DNA from: Microtetraspora fusca
GTDB taxonomy: Bacteria > Actinomycetota > Actinomycetes > Streptosporangiales > Streptosporangiaceae
Direction of reading: 5' to 3'
DNA length: 64,000 nt
Assembly: GCF_001570365.1 (NCBI RefSeq)
Contig: NZ_BBYK01000048.1
Coordinates: forward strand, 62,001 to 126,000
The translations under genes and the position numbers were made by a program. Below, piece by piece: positions 7,493-16,336 of the stretch (position 1 is the first letter of the stretch; each line of letters opens with the position of its first letter). The notes beneath the pieces were generated by a model, which saw only the letters and a program-made list of their open reading frames with translations, ran no database searches and was not told the DNA's origin.

Positions 7493-9103
7493 GTGACAGA
7501 GTTCCGCGCAGACGTGCTGGTGGCCGGCGGAGGGCTCGGCGGCATCGCGGCCGCACTGGCCGCGGCCGCGAACGGAGCGCGCGTCGTGCTCACCGAGGAG
7601 ACGGCCTGGCTGGGCGGGCAGCTGACGACGCAGCTCGTCCCGCCCGACGAACACCCCTGGATCGAGTCCTTCGGAAGCACGGCGGGCTACCGGCGTCTGC
7701 GGAACGGAATCCGTGAGTACTACCGGCGCTGGTATCCGCTGCGATCCGCGTCGAGGTCGCTCGCGCACCTGAACCCCGGCGCGGGCCGGGTCGGCCCGCT
7801 GTGCCACGAGCCTCGCGTGGCACTGGCGGTGATCGAGGCCATGCTCGCGCCCTGGCAGGCCGCCGGGCGGATCGTCGTGCTGCGCCGGCACGTCCCGACC
7901 GCCGCCCAGGTCGACGGCGACCACGTGCGAGCGGTGACCTTCCACGACCTGGAGGCCGGGCGCGACGTGACCGTCGCGGCGACGTTCGTCCTCGACGCCA
8001 CGGAGACCGGGGGCCTGCTGCCGATCACCGGAACCGAGTTCGTGACCGGCGCCGAATCGCAGGCCGACACGGGCGAGCCGCACGCCGCGGCGACCGCGCA
8101 GCCGTCGAACATGCAGGCGGTGTCCGTGTGCTTCGCGCTCTCGCATCACGCCGGGGAGAACCACACGATCGACAAGCCCGACGACTACGCGTCGTGGCGG
8201 GATCTGGCGCCCGAGTGGTGGCACGGCCCCCAGTTCGGATGGGTCGCCCCTCACCCGCACACCCTGGAGCCCCGGCGCTACGCCTTCACCCCGAACCCGG
8301 ACGACGACCCGACCGCCATCGTCGCCGACCAGAGCAAGGATCCGGGGTCGGACGAACTGTGGTCGTTCCGGCGGATCCTGGCCAGGAACCACTTCCGGCC
8401 GGGCATGGTCGACAGCGACGTCACCATCGTGAACTGGCCGATGATCGACTACCTGGGCGGGCCGGTCATCGGCGGAACGGCGGAGCAGGACGCGACGCAC
8501 ACCGCGGCCGCGCGGGCGCAGAGCCTGAGCTTCCTCTACTGGCTGCAGACCGAGGCGCCCCGGCCCGACGGCGGCAGCGGCTGGCCCGGCCTGCGGCTGC
8601 GCCCCGACGTCACCGGCACGGCCGACGGCCTGGCGATGCGTCCGTACATCAGGGAATCGCGGCGGATCCGCGGGCAGTACCGGATCGTCGAGCAGGATCT
8701 CGCGGTGGCCGTCCGCCCCGAGGGCGCGGCGACCTACGACGACAGCGTCGGCGTCGGCGCGTACCGGATCGACCTGCATCCTTCGACCGGCGGGGACAAC
8801 TACATCGACATCCCGGCCTGGCCGTTCCAGGTCCCGATGCGCGCCCTGGTCCCGGAACGCATGCGGAACGTGATCGCCGCGGGCAAGAACATCAGCACCA
8901 CGCACATCACCAACGGCTGTTACCGGGTCCATCCGGTCGAGTGGACCGTGGGTGAGGCCGCCGGCCACCTCGCGTCGTTCTGCGTGGCCCGCCGCACCGA
9001 GCCGCACCAGATCACGGCGACGCCGAGCCTCCGGGCCGAGGTCCAGGAATCGATGGCCAGGCACGGCATGGAGCTGAGCTGGCCGAACGTCACCTACTAC
9101 TGA
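7493..9103 (+). CDS. FAD-dependent oxidoreductase (FAD_oxidored type)
   Basis: A 536-residue flavoprotein. The GTG at 7493 begins one base after the LacI stop, with AAAGGG upstream. An N-terminal Rossmann dinucleotide motif (VLVAGGGLGGIAAALAAA) is followed by an acidic end of the second strand (VVLTEE). The C-terminus carries the conserved block NISTTHITNGCYRVHPVEW found in PF12831-type oxidoreductases that accompany carbohydrate loci. It has no signal peptide, so it acts in the cytoplasm, presumably oxidising the imported sugar or a product of the DUF4127 protein. The substrate cannot be deduced. Confidence 0.88.
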   Translation: MTEFRADVLVAGGGLGGIAAALAAAANGARVVLTEETAWLGGQLTTQLVPPDEHPWIESFGSTAGYRRLRNGIREYYRRWYPLRSASRSLAHLNPGAGRVGPLCHEPRVALAVIEAMLAPWQAAGRIVVLRRHVPTAAQVDGDHVRAVTFHDLEAGRDVTVAATFVLDATETGGLLPITGTEFVTGAESQADTGEPHAAATAQPSNMQAVSVCFALSHHAGENHTIDKPDDYASWRDLAPEWWHGPQFGWVAPHPHTLEPRRYAFTPNPDDDPTAIVADQSKDPGSDELWSFRRILARNHFRPGMVDSDVTIVNWPMIDYLGGPVIGGTAEQDATHTAAARAQSLSFLYWLQTEAPRPDGGSGWPGLRLRPDVTGTADGLAMRPYIRESRRIRGQYRIVEQDLAVAVRPEGAATYDDSVGVGAYRIDLHPSTGGDNYIDIPAWPFQVPMRALVPERMRNVIAAGKNISTTHITNGCYRVHPVEWTVGEAAGHLASFCVARRTEPHQITATPSLRAEVQESMARHGMELSWPNVTYY

Positions 9104-9117
9104 GGCGGGGTTCTCGA

Positions 9118-9783
9118 ATGCGTTTGCCCGAATCGCGGCTGGCCGTCCTGGTCAGCCTGCCGCGTAACGAGACCGCCCTCGCAGAGGCGGCGCGGCACGC
9201 GGGAGCCGACGGCCTGAAGGTGCACACGAACGTCCGGCACCGGGCCTCCGGGACGACCTTCGGGTCGCTGGACGACGAGTACGAGCGACTGCGCCCGATC
9301 CTCGCGCTCGGCGTTCCGACGGGCCTCGTCGTCGGCGCGGCGGGATCCGTGTCGACGACAGAGATGGTCGCGGCACACGACATGGGGTTCGACTACTTCG
9401 ACGTCTACGCCGCCGACGCGCCCGCTGACTACGTCGATGCGTGCGGACCGGTGGCGGCCATGGTGGCTCTGGGGCCGGGCGACGGTCCGTCCCAGGCCCG
9501 CGCTCTGGTGCGGCGAGGAGTCCGGGCACTCGAGCTTTCCACGCTCGAACCCGAGCGGTACGGCACGCCGTTGTCACTCGGGACCCTGGCGAGATTGGAA
9601 GCGGTGGCATCGGTGGTCGACGTGCCCGTCATCGTGCCGAGCCAGCACGCGCTGGAGCCGCGTGACCTCGCGCTCCTCCGGGAGGCGGGCGCGGCCGCGG
9701 TGCTGCTGGGCGCGGTGGTGACCGGCGCCGATCCGTCCACATTCGGTGCGCGGATCGCCCCGTACGTCGCCGCTGCCGCCTGA
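9118..9783 (+). CDS. Putative small TIM-barrel-like protein, last gene of the sugar operon
   Basis: A 221-residue protein with alternating beta-strand and helix patterns and glycine-rich turns (HAGADGLKVHTN, GVPTGLVVGAAGS, PVIVPSQHALEP, AGAAAVLLGAVVTG) that resemble small phosphate-binding (beta/alpha)8 barrels such as sugar-phosphate epimerases. The gene starts 14 bases after the oxidoreductase and ends the operon. I do not recognise a precise family; an epimerase or aldolase step in the same catabolic route is inference. A weak 6-bp hairpin (9803-9818) follows. Confidence 0.7.
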   Translation: MRLPESRLAVLVSLPRNETALAEAARHAGADGLKVHTNVRHRASGTTFGSLDDEYERLRPILALGVPTGLVVGAAGSVSTTEMVAAHDMGFDYFDVYAADAPADYVDACGPVAAMVALGPGDGPSQARALVRRGVRALELSTLEPERYGTPLSLGTLARLEAVASVVDVPVIVPSQHALEPRDLALLREAGAAAVLLGAVVTGADPSTFGARIAPYVAAAA

Positions 9784-9966
9784 GGCGAGTTCCAGCCGTT
9801 CTGCCGCCCCTCGGCGGCGCCGACCTTCGATCAGTTCCTCGGGCCCCTCAGCCATGCGGGCTTTGACGGAGTTTCATGCTGCGGCGCATGGCGGTGCTTG
9901 GACCGGACACTGGTCCGAGCACCGCTCGGTTTCCACGGGACCGCCTTCCGCCGGACGGCTCCGGGG

Positions 9967-10071
9967 TCATCCGGTGGCGGCGTGGAAGATCAGGACGCCG
10001 AGGGCGATGCCGCCCGCGATCGCGATCACGTGCAGCACGATCGACAGAGCGCGGATCGCGGTGGGGTTCAT
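9967..10071 (-). CDS. 34-residue membrane peptide, coupled to the SHOCT gene
   Basis: A tiny gene whose ATG (10071) overlaps the stop of the upstream SHOCT-domain gene in an ATGA arrangement, so it is translationally coupled. The product has a short polar start (MNPTAIRA) and one membrane helix (LSIVLHVIAIAGGIALGVLI), ending in FHAATG. The overlap, the clean transmembrane profile and the stop at 9967 support a real gene. The function is unknown; it may be an accessory subunit of the SHOCT membrane protein. Confidence 0.6.
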   Translation of the reverse strand: MNPTAIRALSIVLHVIAIAGGIALGVLIFHAATG

Positions 10072-10757
10072 GCGTCGGGTCCGTTCAGCAGCAGGTTCTT
10101 CGCCCGGGCGTACTCGGCGTCGTCGATCCGGCCGGCCTGGTGGAGCGCGGCCAGCCGCTCCAACTCGCCGACCAGGTCGCCTTCGGTCGCCGGTGTACGG
10201 GAGGCTCCTCCCGCCGGAGCCGGGGATCTCACCGGGGCGGGCACGCGCGCGGGGACCGCGACGACCCGCCGGGGAATCGTGCGCGGTCCCCCGGCGGGCC
10301 CGGACGGCTCCCGCCCCCAGAACACGCCAAGGAAGACGTCCCGGTTGCGCAGGAACAGCAGCGGGACCCCGCCCATCAGGATGAAGAGCACCGCGCAGAC
10401 CATGAAGCCCCCGTCGACGCCGTCCCCGGCATGCAGGGCCGAGTCGAGGAAGGCGTATCCGAGGCTGAGGAACAGCGCGGGCCAGGCCAGCGGGGTCAGC
10501 CTGGGCCCCACCGGGAGCGAGCTCGCGATGTAGAGGCCCATTCCGGCTATCCCGCCGAAGATCGAGCCGGGGACGATCCAGGCGACGCCCTCCGGACAGG
10601 GCGTCGCGATCTCGTACGCCCCGCCGGAGGCGCAGGAGCCGCCGATCGACATGACGGTGGAGGAGCCCAGATAGAGCAGGGTCAGACAGCAGCTGACGGT
10701 GCCCAGGCCGACGAGCGTCCCGAGGGAGCGCCGGACGAGTTGCAGGGGGGTGAGCAC
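10068..10757 (-). CDS. Membrane protein with C-terminal SHOCT domain
   Basis: About 229 residues. Several hydrophobic segments span residues 10-140 (for example LGTLVGLGTVSCCLTLLYLG and FMVCAVLFILMGGVPLLFL), followed by a Pro/Ala/Arg linker. The last 30 residues (ERLAALHQAGRIDDAEYARA and on) are a classic SHOCT domain, a short oligomerisation module. The start is uncertain: GTG 10757 gives a compact protein beginning at the first helix, but the frame is open to an ATG at 10850 and neither has a strong ribosome site. It probably forms a membrane complex with the 34-residue peptide encoded just downstream. Confidence 0.75.
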   Translation of the reverse strand: MLTPLQLVRRSLGTLVGLGTVSCCLTLLYLGSSTVMSIGGSCASGGAYEIATPCPEGVAWIVPGSIFGGIAGMGLYIASSLPVGPRLTPLAWPALFLSLGYAFLDSALHAGDGVDGGFMVCAVLFILMGGVPLLFLRNRDVFLGVFWGREPSGPAGGPRTIPRRVVAVPARVPAPVRSPAPAGGASRTPATEGDLVGELERLAALHQAGRIDDAEYARAKNLLLNGPDA

Positions 10758-11016
10758 GCTCGCATCGTAGAAGCGGCGCGCCCCCTCGGACCAGAGGCAA
10801 GCAGGCCATTTCGGCAGCCGCGTGCCCACCCCTCCGCCTGGATGCACCATGTGACTTCTTGGCGGCCATCCGGCGCCGTCGTCAGCCGGACTCGCGGCGG
10901 CACAGTGGGCGATGGACGCGTCGGGCAGGCGGGCTGCCTCGCCGGCGACATGGACGATGCTGCCGCCGTCATCGTTCTTCTCCCGCAGTGGGAGGGCGGC
11001 CCGGTTGAGATCCGCT

Positions 11017-12474
11017 TCAGTCAGCGGCCTGGCGCGGCTTGGTGCGGAGAAAGAGTGCGGCGAGGAGGACGCCGAGAAGGACGAGGGCGGCGTTGACGGC
11101 TATGGCCACGGTGACACCGTGCAGGATCGCACCCGCGGTCACGGCGCCGGCGGTGGCGGCGGTGACGACGGCGGACATGATCGGGGTGCCCATCGTGATG
11201 CCGACCTGCTGCGACATGGTGGCCAGCCCGGTGGCGAGGCCCTGCTCGTGGTCGGGAAGTCCGCTGGTGGCGGTGACCATGAAGCCGACGATGACGAGCA
11301 TGTTGCCGACGCCCCCGAAGAAGGTGGCGGGCAGCAGCAGCCCCATCGACGCGGCCGTGCTCGTGCCGAGAAGGAGTAGGGCGGCGGTGAAGACGGTCTG
11401 GATCAGGCCGCCTGCCACCAGCGTGGTCAGAGTCGAGGTCCTCGCGATCACCCTCGGCGCCAGCATGCCGCCGGCGACGGTGCCCAGGCCGAGGACGCCG
11501 AAGGAGATCCCGGCTGCCAGCGGGGAGAACCAGAGGGTCTTCTGCAGATACAGGGTGAGCAGGTAGACCAGGGACGTCTCGGTGACGAAGGCGAGCAGCC
11601 CCAGCACGTTCCCCCAGGCCACGTTCCGGCGGCGCAGGACGCGCAGCGGGACCAGCGGCTGGGCGACCTTCCGCTCCACGGCGTAGAAGACGGCCAGCAG
11701 GACGACGCCGGCGATCAGGCCGGTCAGGGCGTACGGGTTGGTCCAGCCGTACTCGCCGGCCTGCGTGAGCCCGTAGACGAGGCCGAGTAGGCCGAGGGTG
11801 ACCGAGAGGGCGCCGGGAAGGTCCAGCTTGGGGCGGTCCTCGGGGCGCGACTCATTGATCACCGCCGGGGCGATCAGCAGGACGGCCAGCGCGACGGGGA
11901 CGTTGATGAAGAAGGCCCACCGCCAGGACAGCAGGTCGGTCAGGACGCCGCCGAGGATCGCACCGGTGGTGAATCCGGCGGACATCAGAGCGCCGTTGAG
12001 ACCGAGCGCCTTCTGCCGCAGCGGCCCTTCGGGGAAGGAGGTGGTCAGGAGGGACAGGCCGGCCGGGGTGACCGCCGCGGTGGCCAGGCCCTGTGCCACA
12101 CGCGCGACAAGCAGGACACCGGGGCCGGCGGCCAGGCCGCCTGCCAGTGACGCCAGACCGAGGACACCCAGGCCCAGCAGGAAGATCCGCTTGCGGCCGA
12201 CCAGGTCGCCGATGCGGCCGAAGAACAGCGTGAAGCCTGCCGCGCAGAGCGCGAAGGCGGTGGAGACCCACTGGAGATCGGCGAGGGAGAAGCCGAGACC
12301 GTCGCCGATCGCGGGCAGCCCCACGTTAAGGATCGAGAAGTCGACGGCAAGCATGAACTGCGCGACGAGAAGGACCGCGAGCACCAGCCGCAGGCGACCG
12401 GTCAGCCGCTGCGGAGCACCGGTGGGAGCAACCGCGCGAATCGTGCCGGACGCACCTGATCCAGGTCTGGACAT
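11017..12474 (-). CDS. MFS drug-efflux transporter, DHA2 (14-helix) type
   Basis: A 485-residue transporter. The ATG at 12474 has AAAGGA about nine bases upstream, which favours it over the ATG 24 bases earlier. The N-terminal half carries DHA family motifs: LAVDFSILNVGLPAIG in helix 1, GRIGDLVGRKRIFLLG (motif A), and a motif-C-like segment with GAILGGVLTDLLSWRWAFFIN. Length and helix count match QacA/EmrB-type exporters. It faces the TetR gene at 12657 across an inverted repeat, the usual regulator-exporter pair, so the exporter is probably derepressed by its drug substrate. Confidence 0.92.
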   Translation of the reverse strand: MSRPGSGASGTIRAVAPTGAPQRLTGRLRLVLAVLLVAQFMLAVDFSILNVGLPAIGDGLGFSLADLQWVSTAFALCAAGFTLFFGRIGDLVGRKRIFLLGLGVLGLASLAGGLAAGPGVLLVARVAQGLATAAVTPAGLSLLTTSFPEGPLRQKALGLNGALMSAGFTTGAILGGVLTDLLSWRWAFFINVPVALAVLLIAPAVINESRPEDRPKLDLPGALSVTLGLLGLVYGLTQAGEYGWTNPYALTGLIAGVVLLAVFYAVERKVAQPLVPLRVLRRRNVAWGNVLGLLAFVTETSLVYLLTLYLQKTLWFSPLAAGISFGVLGLGTVAGGMLAPRVIARTSTLTTLVAGGLIQTVFTAALLLLGTSTAASMGLLLPATFFGGVGNMLVIVGFMVTATSGLPDHEQGLATGLATMSQQVGITMGTPIMSAVVTAATAGAVTAGAILHGVTVAIAVNAALVLLGVLLAALFLRTKPRQAAD

Positions 12475-12552
12475 GACCGAATTTCCTTTCGGGCTCACCC
12501 TCCTTCGAAACGGATTCCAGGAGGGCGCGAAGTCTGGGCAGCACCCACCACA

Positions 12553-12576
12553 CTAACGGGTCTGCCGTTCCGTTAG
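12553..12576. promoter_or_regulatory. Putative TetR operator between exporter and regulator
   Basis: Inverted arms CTAACGG (12553-12559) and CCGTTAG (12570-12576) are separated by 10 bases, with a nested AACGG/CCGTT pair. It lies in the 182-bp intergenic region between the divergent MFS and TetR genes, the expected place for the TetR binding site. Assignment is by position and symmetry only. Confidence 0.5.
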
Positions 12577-12656
12577 CCGAGACTGTAGCATCAGGCATCG
12601 AACTAAAGGAACTGCAGTCCCGATACGCTGTCTTGGGAAACGAGAAGGAGAGCCCC

Positions 12657-13271
12657 GTGTCAGAGACCCCTGTCCCCGGCACCGTCCGTCCTGGTGGGCG
12701 CACCGCACGCGTCCGCGAGGCGGTGCTCCGGACAGCCGGAGACGTACTCGCCGAGGAAGGCTTCGACTCTCTGGACCTGGCGGAGATCGCTCGCCGCGCC
12801 GGCGTCGGGAAGACCACCGTCTACCGTCGCTGGGGCACCCCCGGCGCACTCGCGGCGGATCTTCTGGACGACATGGCCGTCCGGTCAGTCCCCCGAGCCG
12901 ACACGGGATCGCTCGACGAGGACTTGCGCGCCAACGCGCGGCTGGTCGTCAAAACGCTCACAGACCCCCGGCAGGGACGTCTGTTCACCGCGCTCATCGC
13001 CGCGTCCCTCTGCGACGACCAGGCGGCCCAAGCCCTCCGCCGCTTCTACGCCGTACGCATCGACGAATGGGCCGGATGCGTGACGGACGCGATCCGACGA
13101 GGCGAGCTGCCTGAGACCACCAACCCCCGCCAGGTCATCGCCGCCGTCTCCGCCCCCCTCTACTACGCACTCCTCAACTCGGGCGAACGGCTGGACAGCG
13201 AGGCCGCCGACCGCGCAGCCGCCGCGACCGCGGTCGCGGCGCGCGCCGGGGTATTCGCGTCCGTGCCATGA
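12657..13271 (+). CDS. TetR-family regulator of the adjacent exporter
   Basis: A 204-residue protein. The GTG at 12657 has AAGGAG six bases upstream; an in-frame ATG 24 bases earlier has none. The TetR helix-turn-helix is clear at about residues 38-57 (EIARRAGVGKTTVYRRWGTP), followed by an all-helical ligand domain that looks like the TetR_C_11 type. It is divergent from the DHA2 exporter and most likely represses it and itself through the inverted repeat at 12553. Confidence 0.9.
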   Translation: MSETPVPGTVRPGGRTARVREAVLRTAGDVLAEEGFDSLDLAEIARRAGVGKTTVYRRWGTPGALAADLLDDMAVRSVPRADTGSLDEDLRANARLVVKTLTDPRQGRLFTALIAASLCDDQAAQALRRFYAVRIDEWAGCVTDAIRRGELPETTNPRQVIAAVSAPLYYALLNSGERLDSEAADRAAAATAVAARAGVFASVP

Positions 13272-13325
13272 CCGCCGCCGAGCGCCTTTACGGCGTAGAT
13301 CACAGAGCTGCGTGGCCGACCGGGG

Positions 13326-13844
13326 TCACGTGGGCCGATACGGCTGGCGCGCGGGCCGTTCCGGCGTACCGGCGGCCCGGCGGAGCAGCGGCGCGATGCG
13401 GTAGTCGACGAGCCGGCGCATGACGAGGGCGGTGTTCGTGCGCTCAACCCCTGGGATCGCGAGGATCTGACCCGCGATGCGGTAGAGGTCCTCCGCGCTC
13501 TCGGCGACGACGTGGATGAGCAGGTCGCTCGGCCCCGAGATGCCGTAGACCTGGAGGACTTCGGGAACGGCCTCCAGCGTCGCGGCCACCTCGTCCAGTT
13601 TCCGCTGGGTGACCTGGGCGGTGACGAACGCGGTCAAAGGGTAGCCCAGTGCCTGCGGGTCGACGCGGCGCTCGAAAGAGGCGAGGGCGCCGCTTTCCTC
13701 CAGCCGGGCCAATCTCGCGTGGGCGGTGTTGCGCGCGACGCCGGCCTGGTCGGCGATGGCCACGGTGGTGGCCCTGGGATGCGCGGCCAGTTCGAGCAGG
13801 ATGCGGGCGTCTATGGCGTCGAGGGTGTGCGGTCGACTGGGCAA
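13326..13844 (-). CDS. Lrp/AsnC-family regulator
   Basis: About 172 residues. The N-terminal winged helix-turn-helix (DAIDARILLELAAHPRATTV and on, with the recognition helix near VARNTAHARLARLEE) and the C-terminal RAM/AsnC ligand domain (GPSDLLIHVVAES; IPGVERTNTALVMRRL) are both complete. The start is set at TTG 13844, which has GAGAGG upstream and gives the normal family length. A longer TTG start at 13895 would lie inside the presumed operator. It is divergent from the AceE/transketolase-like gene and probably controls it in response to an amino acid or keto acid. Confidence 0.85.
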   Translation of the reverse strand: MPSRPHTLDAIDARILLELAAHPRATTVAIADQAGVARNTAHARLARLEESGALASFERRVDPQALGYPLTAFVTAQVTQRKLDEVAATLEAVPEVLQVYGISGPSDLLIHVVAESAEDLYRIAGQILAIPGVERTNTALVMRRLVDYRIAPLLRRAAGTPERPARQPYRPT

Positions 13845-13886
13845 AGTGCTTACCCTCTCACAGGACGGACGAGCTGGGGTGCGCAG

Positions 13887-13939
13887 AATGCTCAATAGAC
13901 TGCCACCTTATTGAGCAATGGCCAATGTCATTGCTTGAA
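13887..13939. promoter_or_regulatory. Cluster of Lrp-type half sites
   Basis: Three related 10-mers lie between the divergent Lrp and AceE-like genes: AATGCTCAAT (13887-13896), its inverted form ATTGAGCAAT (13910-13919), and ATTGCTTGAA (13930-13939). The last two form an inverted repeat (AGCAATG/CATTGCT) with an 8-bp spacer. Spaced AT-rich half sites of this kind are typical of Lrp octamer binding. Confidence 0.5.
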
Positions 13940-13978
13940 TTTTGCGCATCCGAAACGCCAGCGAAGGGTGCGCACACG

Positions 13979-16300
13979 ATGATCAGCCCGGTGACCAGCC
14001 CGCGGACGACCGGTGAGTTCGCGGTGCTGCGTGAGGTGGAGAGCCGCGTGCTCTGGCTTTCCTCGGCCCTCATCCACCACGCGAACCGGGTACGGGAGAA
14101 CCCCTCGGGGTTGAAGGTCGGCGGTCACCAGGCGTCCTCGGCGTCGATGGTGTCGATCATGACGACCTTGTGGTTCCGCCATCTGCGGCCGGAGGACCGG
14201 GTTTCGGTGAAGCCGCACGCGTCGCCGGTGCTCCACTCGATCAACTACCTCCTCGGCTGGCTGGACGCGTCGTACCTGCCACGGTTGCGGGAGTTCGGCG
14301 GGCTGCAGAGCTATCCGAGCCGGATCAAGGACCCCGACCCGGTGGACTACTCGACCGGGTCGGTCGGGATCGGGGCGACCGCGCCGATCTGGGGCGCCCT
14401 GTCGCGTCGCTACGTCGACACCGTGCTGGGAGGCGCAGGCACCGGCCGCCAGTACTCGCTGGTCGGCGACGCCGAACTCGACGAGGGCGCGGTGTGGGAG
14501 GCCGTGCTCGATCCCACGGTCGGCGAACTCGGCGAGGTGGTGTGGGTCGTCGACCTGAACCGGCAGTCGCTGGACCGGGTGGTGCCCAACATCGCGGCCG
14601 ACAAGCTGCAGGGCATGTTCGCGGCGGCGGGCTGGCAGGTGATCACCGTCAAGTACGGGCATCTGCTGGAAGAGCTGTTCGCCCGGCCGGGCGGGGCGGA
14701 GCTGCGCAGGCGGATCGACGAGATGTCCAATCCCGAATATCAGCGGCTGCTGCGATGCGGCGCGCAGGAGCTCCGGCGGCGGCTCGCCGGGGTGGGACGG
14801 GGCGCGGCGGAGATCCAGGCGCTGGTCGACCAGGTCGACGACGACACGTTGGTGGACGCGATCGCGAACCTGGGCGGCCACGACCTGGAGGCCCTGGACC
14901 GGGCGTTCTCCTCCATCGACGACACGCGTCCCACGGTGATCTTCGCCTACACCGTCAAGGGGTACGGCCTGGCCACCAGGGGGCACCCGCAGAACCACTC
15001 GGCGCTGCTGACCGAGCGGCAGATGCAGGAGCTGGCGGACCGGGTCGGCGGTGACCTGGCCGACCCGTGGCGGGCCTTCTCGCCGGGCAGCGCGGCGCAC
15101 GCCCTGTGCGCGCGGACGGCGGAGCGGCTGCGGAGGCCGGAGACGCCGTCGATCCAGTCTCCTGAGCTGCCCGCCGACATCGGTCGTACGCCCTCGGGCA
15201 CCGCGACCACCCAGGCCGCCCTGGGCCGTACGCTGCTCGACCTGACGCGGGCGGCGCCGGAGGCGGCCAAGCGGGTGGTCACCGTGAGCCCGGATGTCAG
15301 CTCGTCGACCAACCTCGGAGGCTGGGTGAACAAAGTCGGCGTCTGGTCGGTCAACGAGCGCCTCGACTGGTTCGCCGACGACGCCGAGACCATCCTGCAC
15401 TGGCAGGAGAAACCGACCGGCCAGCACATCGAACTGGGGATCGCGGAGACCAACCTCGTCAGCCTGATCGGGGAACTGGGCGCGACCTGGAGCCGGTGGG
15501 GACAGCCGCTGCTGCCGATCGGCGTCCTCTACGACCCGTTCGTGGAACGCGCGCTGGAGCCGTGGTCCTACGGCATCTACGCCGGCGGGCAGTCGATCCT
15601 GGTCGGTACACCGTCCGGCGTCTCGCTGGCGTCGGAAGGCGGCGCGCACCAGTCGATCAAGACGCCGTCGATCGGCCTGGAACAGCCGGGCTGCGTCTGC
15701 TACGAACCGGCGTTCGCCATCGACACCGAGTGGACGCTGCTGGCCAGCCTGGCCCGGCTGGGCAGGCCGGACGGCACCTCGGCCTATCTGCGGCTGTCCA
15801 CGCGTCCCGTCGATCAGACCCTGGCGGCCGTGCCCACCGACCCCGCGGCGCGGGAACGGCGCAGGCGGCAGGTGGTCGCGGGCGCGTATCCGCTGCGGCG
15901 CGCGGAGAACCCCAAGGTCACGCTCGCCGCGATGGGGGCGGTGGTGCCCGAGGCGCTGGCCGCGGCGGACCGGCTGGACCGGCTCGGCGTTCCGGCGGAC
16001 GTGGTCTGCGTGACGAGTCCCGACCTGCTGTACCGGGCGGTGCGGGCCCGTCAAGGCCATGAGCAGGCCGAGTCGTGGGTGCTGGACCAGGCGTTCCCCG
16101 CCGATCGAGCCGCTCCCCTCGTCACGGTGCTCGACGGGCATCCCCACACCCTGTCCTTCCTCGCGACCGTCAACCGGGTGCCGACCACGGCGCTGGGCGT
16201 CACCCGCTTCGGCCAGTCGGGGTCGCTCGACGACGTCTACCGGTACCACGGGCTGAACGCCGACAGCATCGTCGCCGCCGCGCTGGACCTGACCGAGTGA
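13979..16300 (+). CDS. Transketolase-like / pyruvate dehydrogenase E1 (AceE)-like enzyme
   Basis: A 773-residue thiamine-diphosphate enzyme. The ATG at 13979 was chosen for the GAAGGG ten bases upstream; an ATG at 13926 lies inside the operator. The AceE-like N-terminal motif GGHQASSASM, the segment KPHASPVLHSINYLLG and the ThDP-binding GDAELDEGAVWEA (near residue 163, running to DLNRQSLD) are present. The central pyrimidine-binding region and a C-terminal transketolase domain follow. It is shorter than typical homodimeric E1 (about 890 residues), and no E2/E3 genes lie nearby, so it may act on another 2-keto acid or as a transketolase. The divergent Lrp regulator suggests control by amino acid status. 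Confidence 0.82.
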   Translation: MISPVTSPRTTGEFAVLREVESRVLWLSSALIHHANRVRENPSGLKVGGHQASSASMVSIMTTLWFRHLRPEDRVSVKPHASPVLHSINYLLGWLDASYLPRLREFGGLQSYPSRIKDPDPVDYSTGSVGIGATAPIWGALSRRYVDTVLGGAGTGRQYSLVGDAELDEGAVWEAVLDPTVGELGEVVWVVDLNRQSLDRVVPNIAADKLQGMFAAAGWQVITVKYGHLLEELFARPGGAELRRRIDEMSNPEYQRLLRCGAQELRRRLAGVGRGAAEIQALVDQVDDDTLVDAIANLGGHDLEALDRAFSSIDDTRPTVIFAYTVKGYGLATRGHPQNHSALLTERQMQELADRVGGDLADPWRAFSPGSAAHALCARTAERLRRPETPSIQSPELPADIGRTPSGTATTQAALGRTLLDLTRAAPEAAKRVVTVSPDVSSSTNLGGWVNKVGVWSVNERLDWFADDAETILHWQEKPTGQHIELGIAETNLVSLIGELGATWSRWGQPLLPIGVLYDPFVERALEPWSYGIYAGGQSILVGTPSGVSLASEGGAHQSIKTPSIGLEQPGCVCYEPAFAIDTEWTLLASLARLGRPDGTSAYLRLSTRPVDQTLAAVPTDPAARERRRRQVVAGAYPLRRAENPKVTLAAMGAVVPEALAAADRLDRLGVPADVVCVTSPDLLYRAVRARQGHEQAESWVLDQAFPADRAAPLVTVLDGHPHTLSFLATVNRVPTTALGVTRFGQSGSLDDVYRYHGLNADSIVAAALDLTE

Positions 16301-16336
16301 CGAACCTCGGAGTCGTCGACGCGGCGGTCGATCAGC

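Noticed and set aside
12609-12620. ACTGCAGT palindrome before the TetR gene
   Set aside because: Only 8 bp and within the leader; the 12553-12576 repeat is a better operator.
13928-16249. 773-codon minus-strand frame opposite the AceE-like gene
   Set aside because: Antisense shadow: no motif, unusual composition, and the plus strand has a clear ThDP enzyme.
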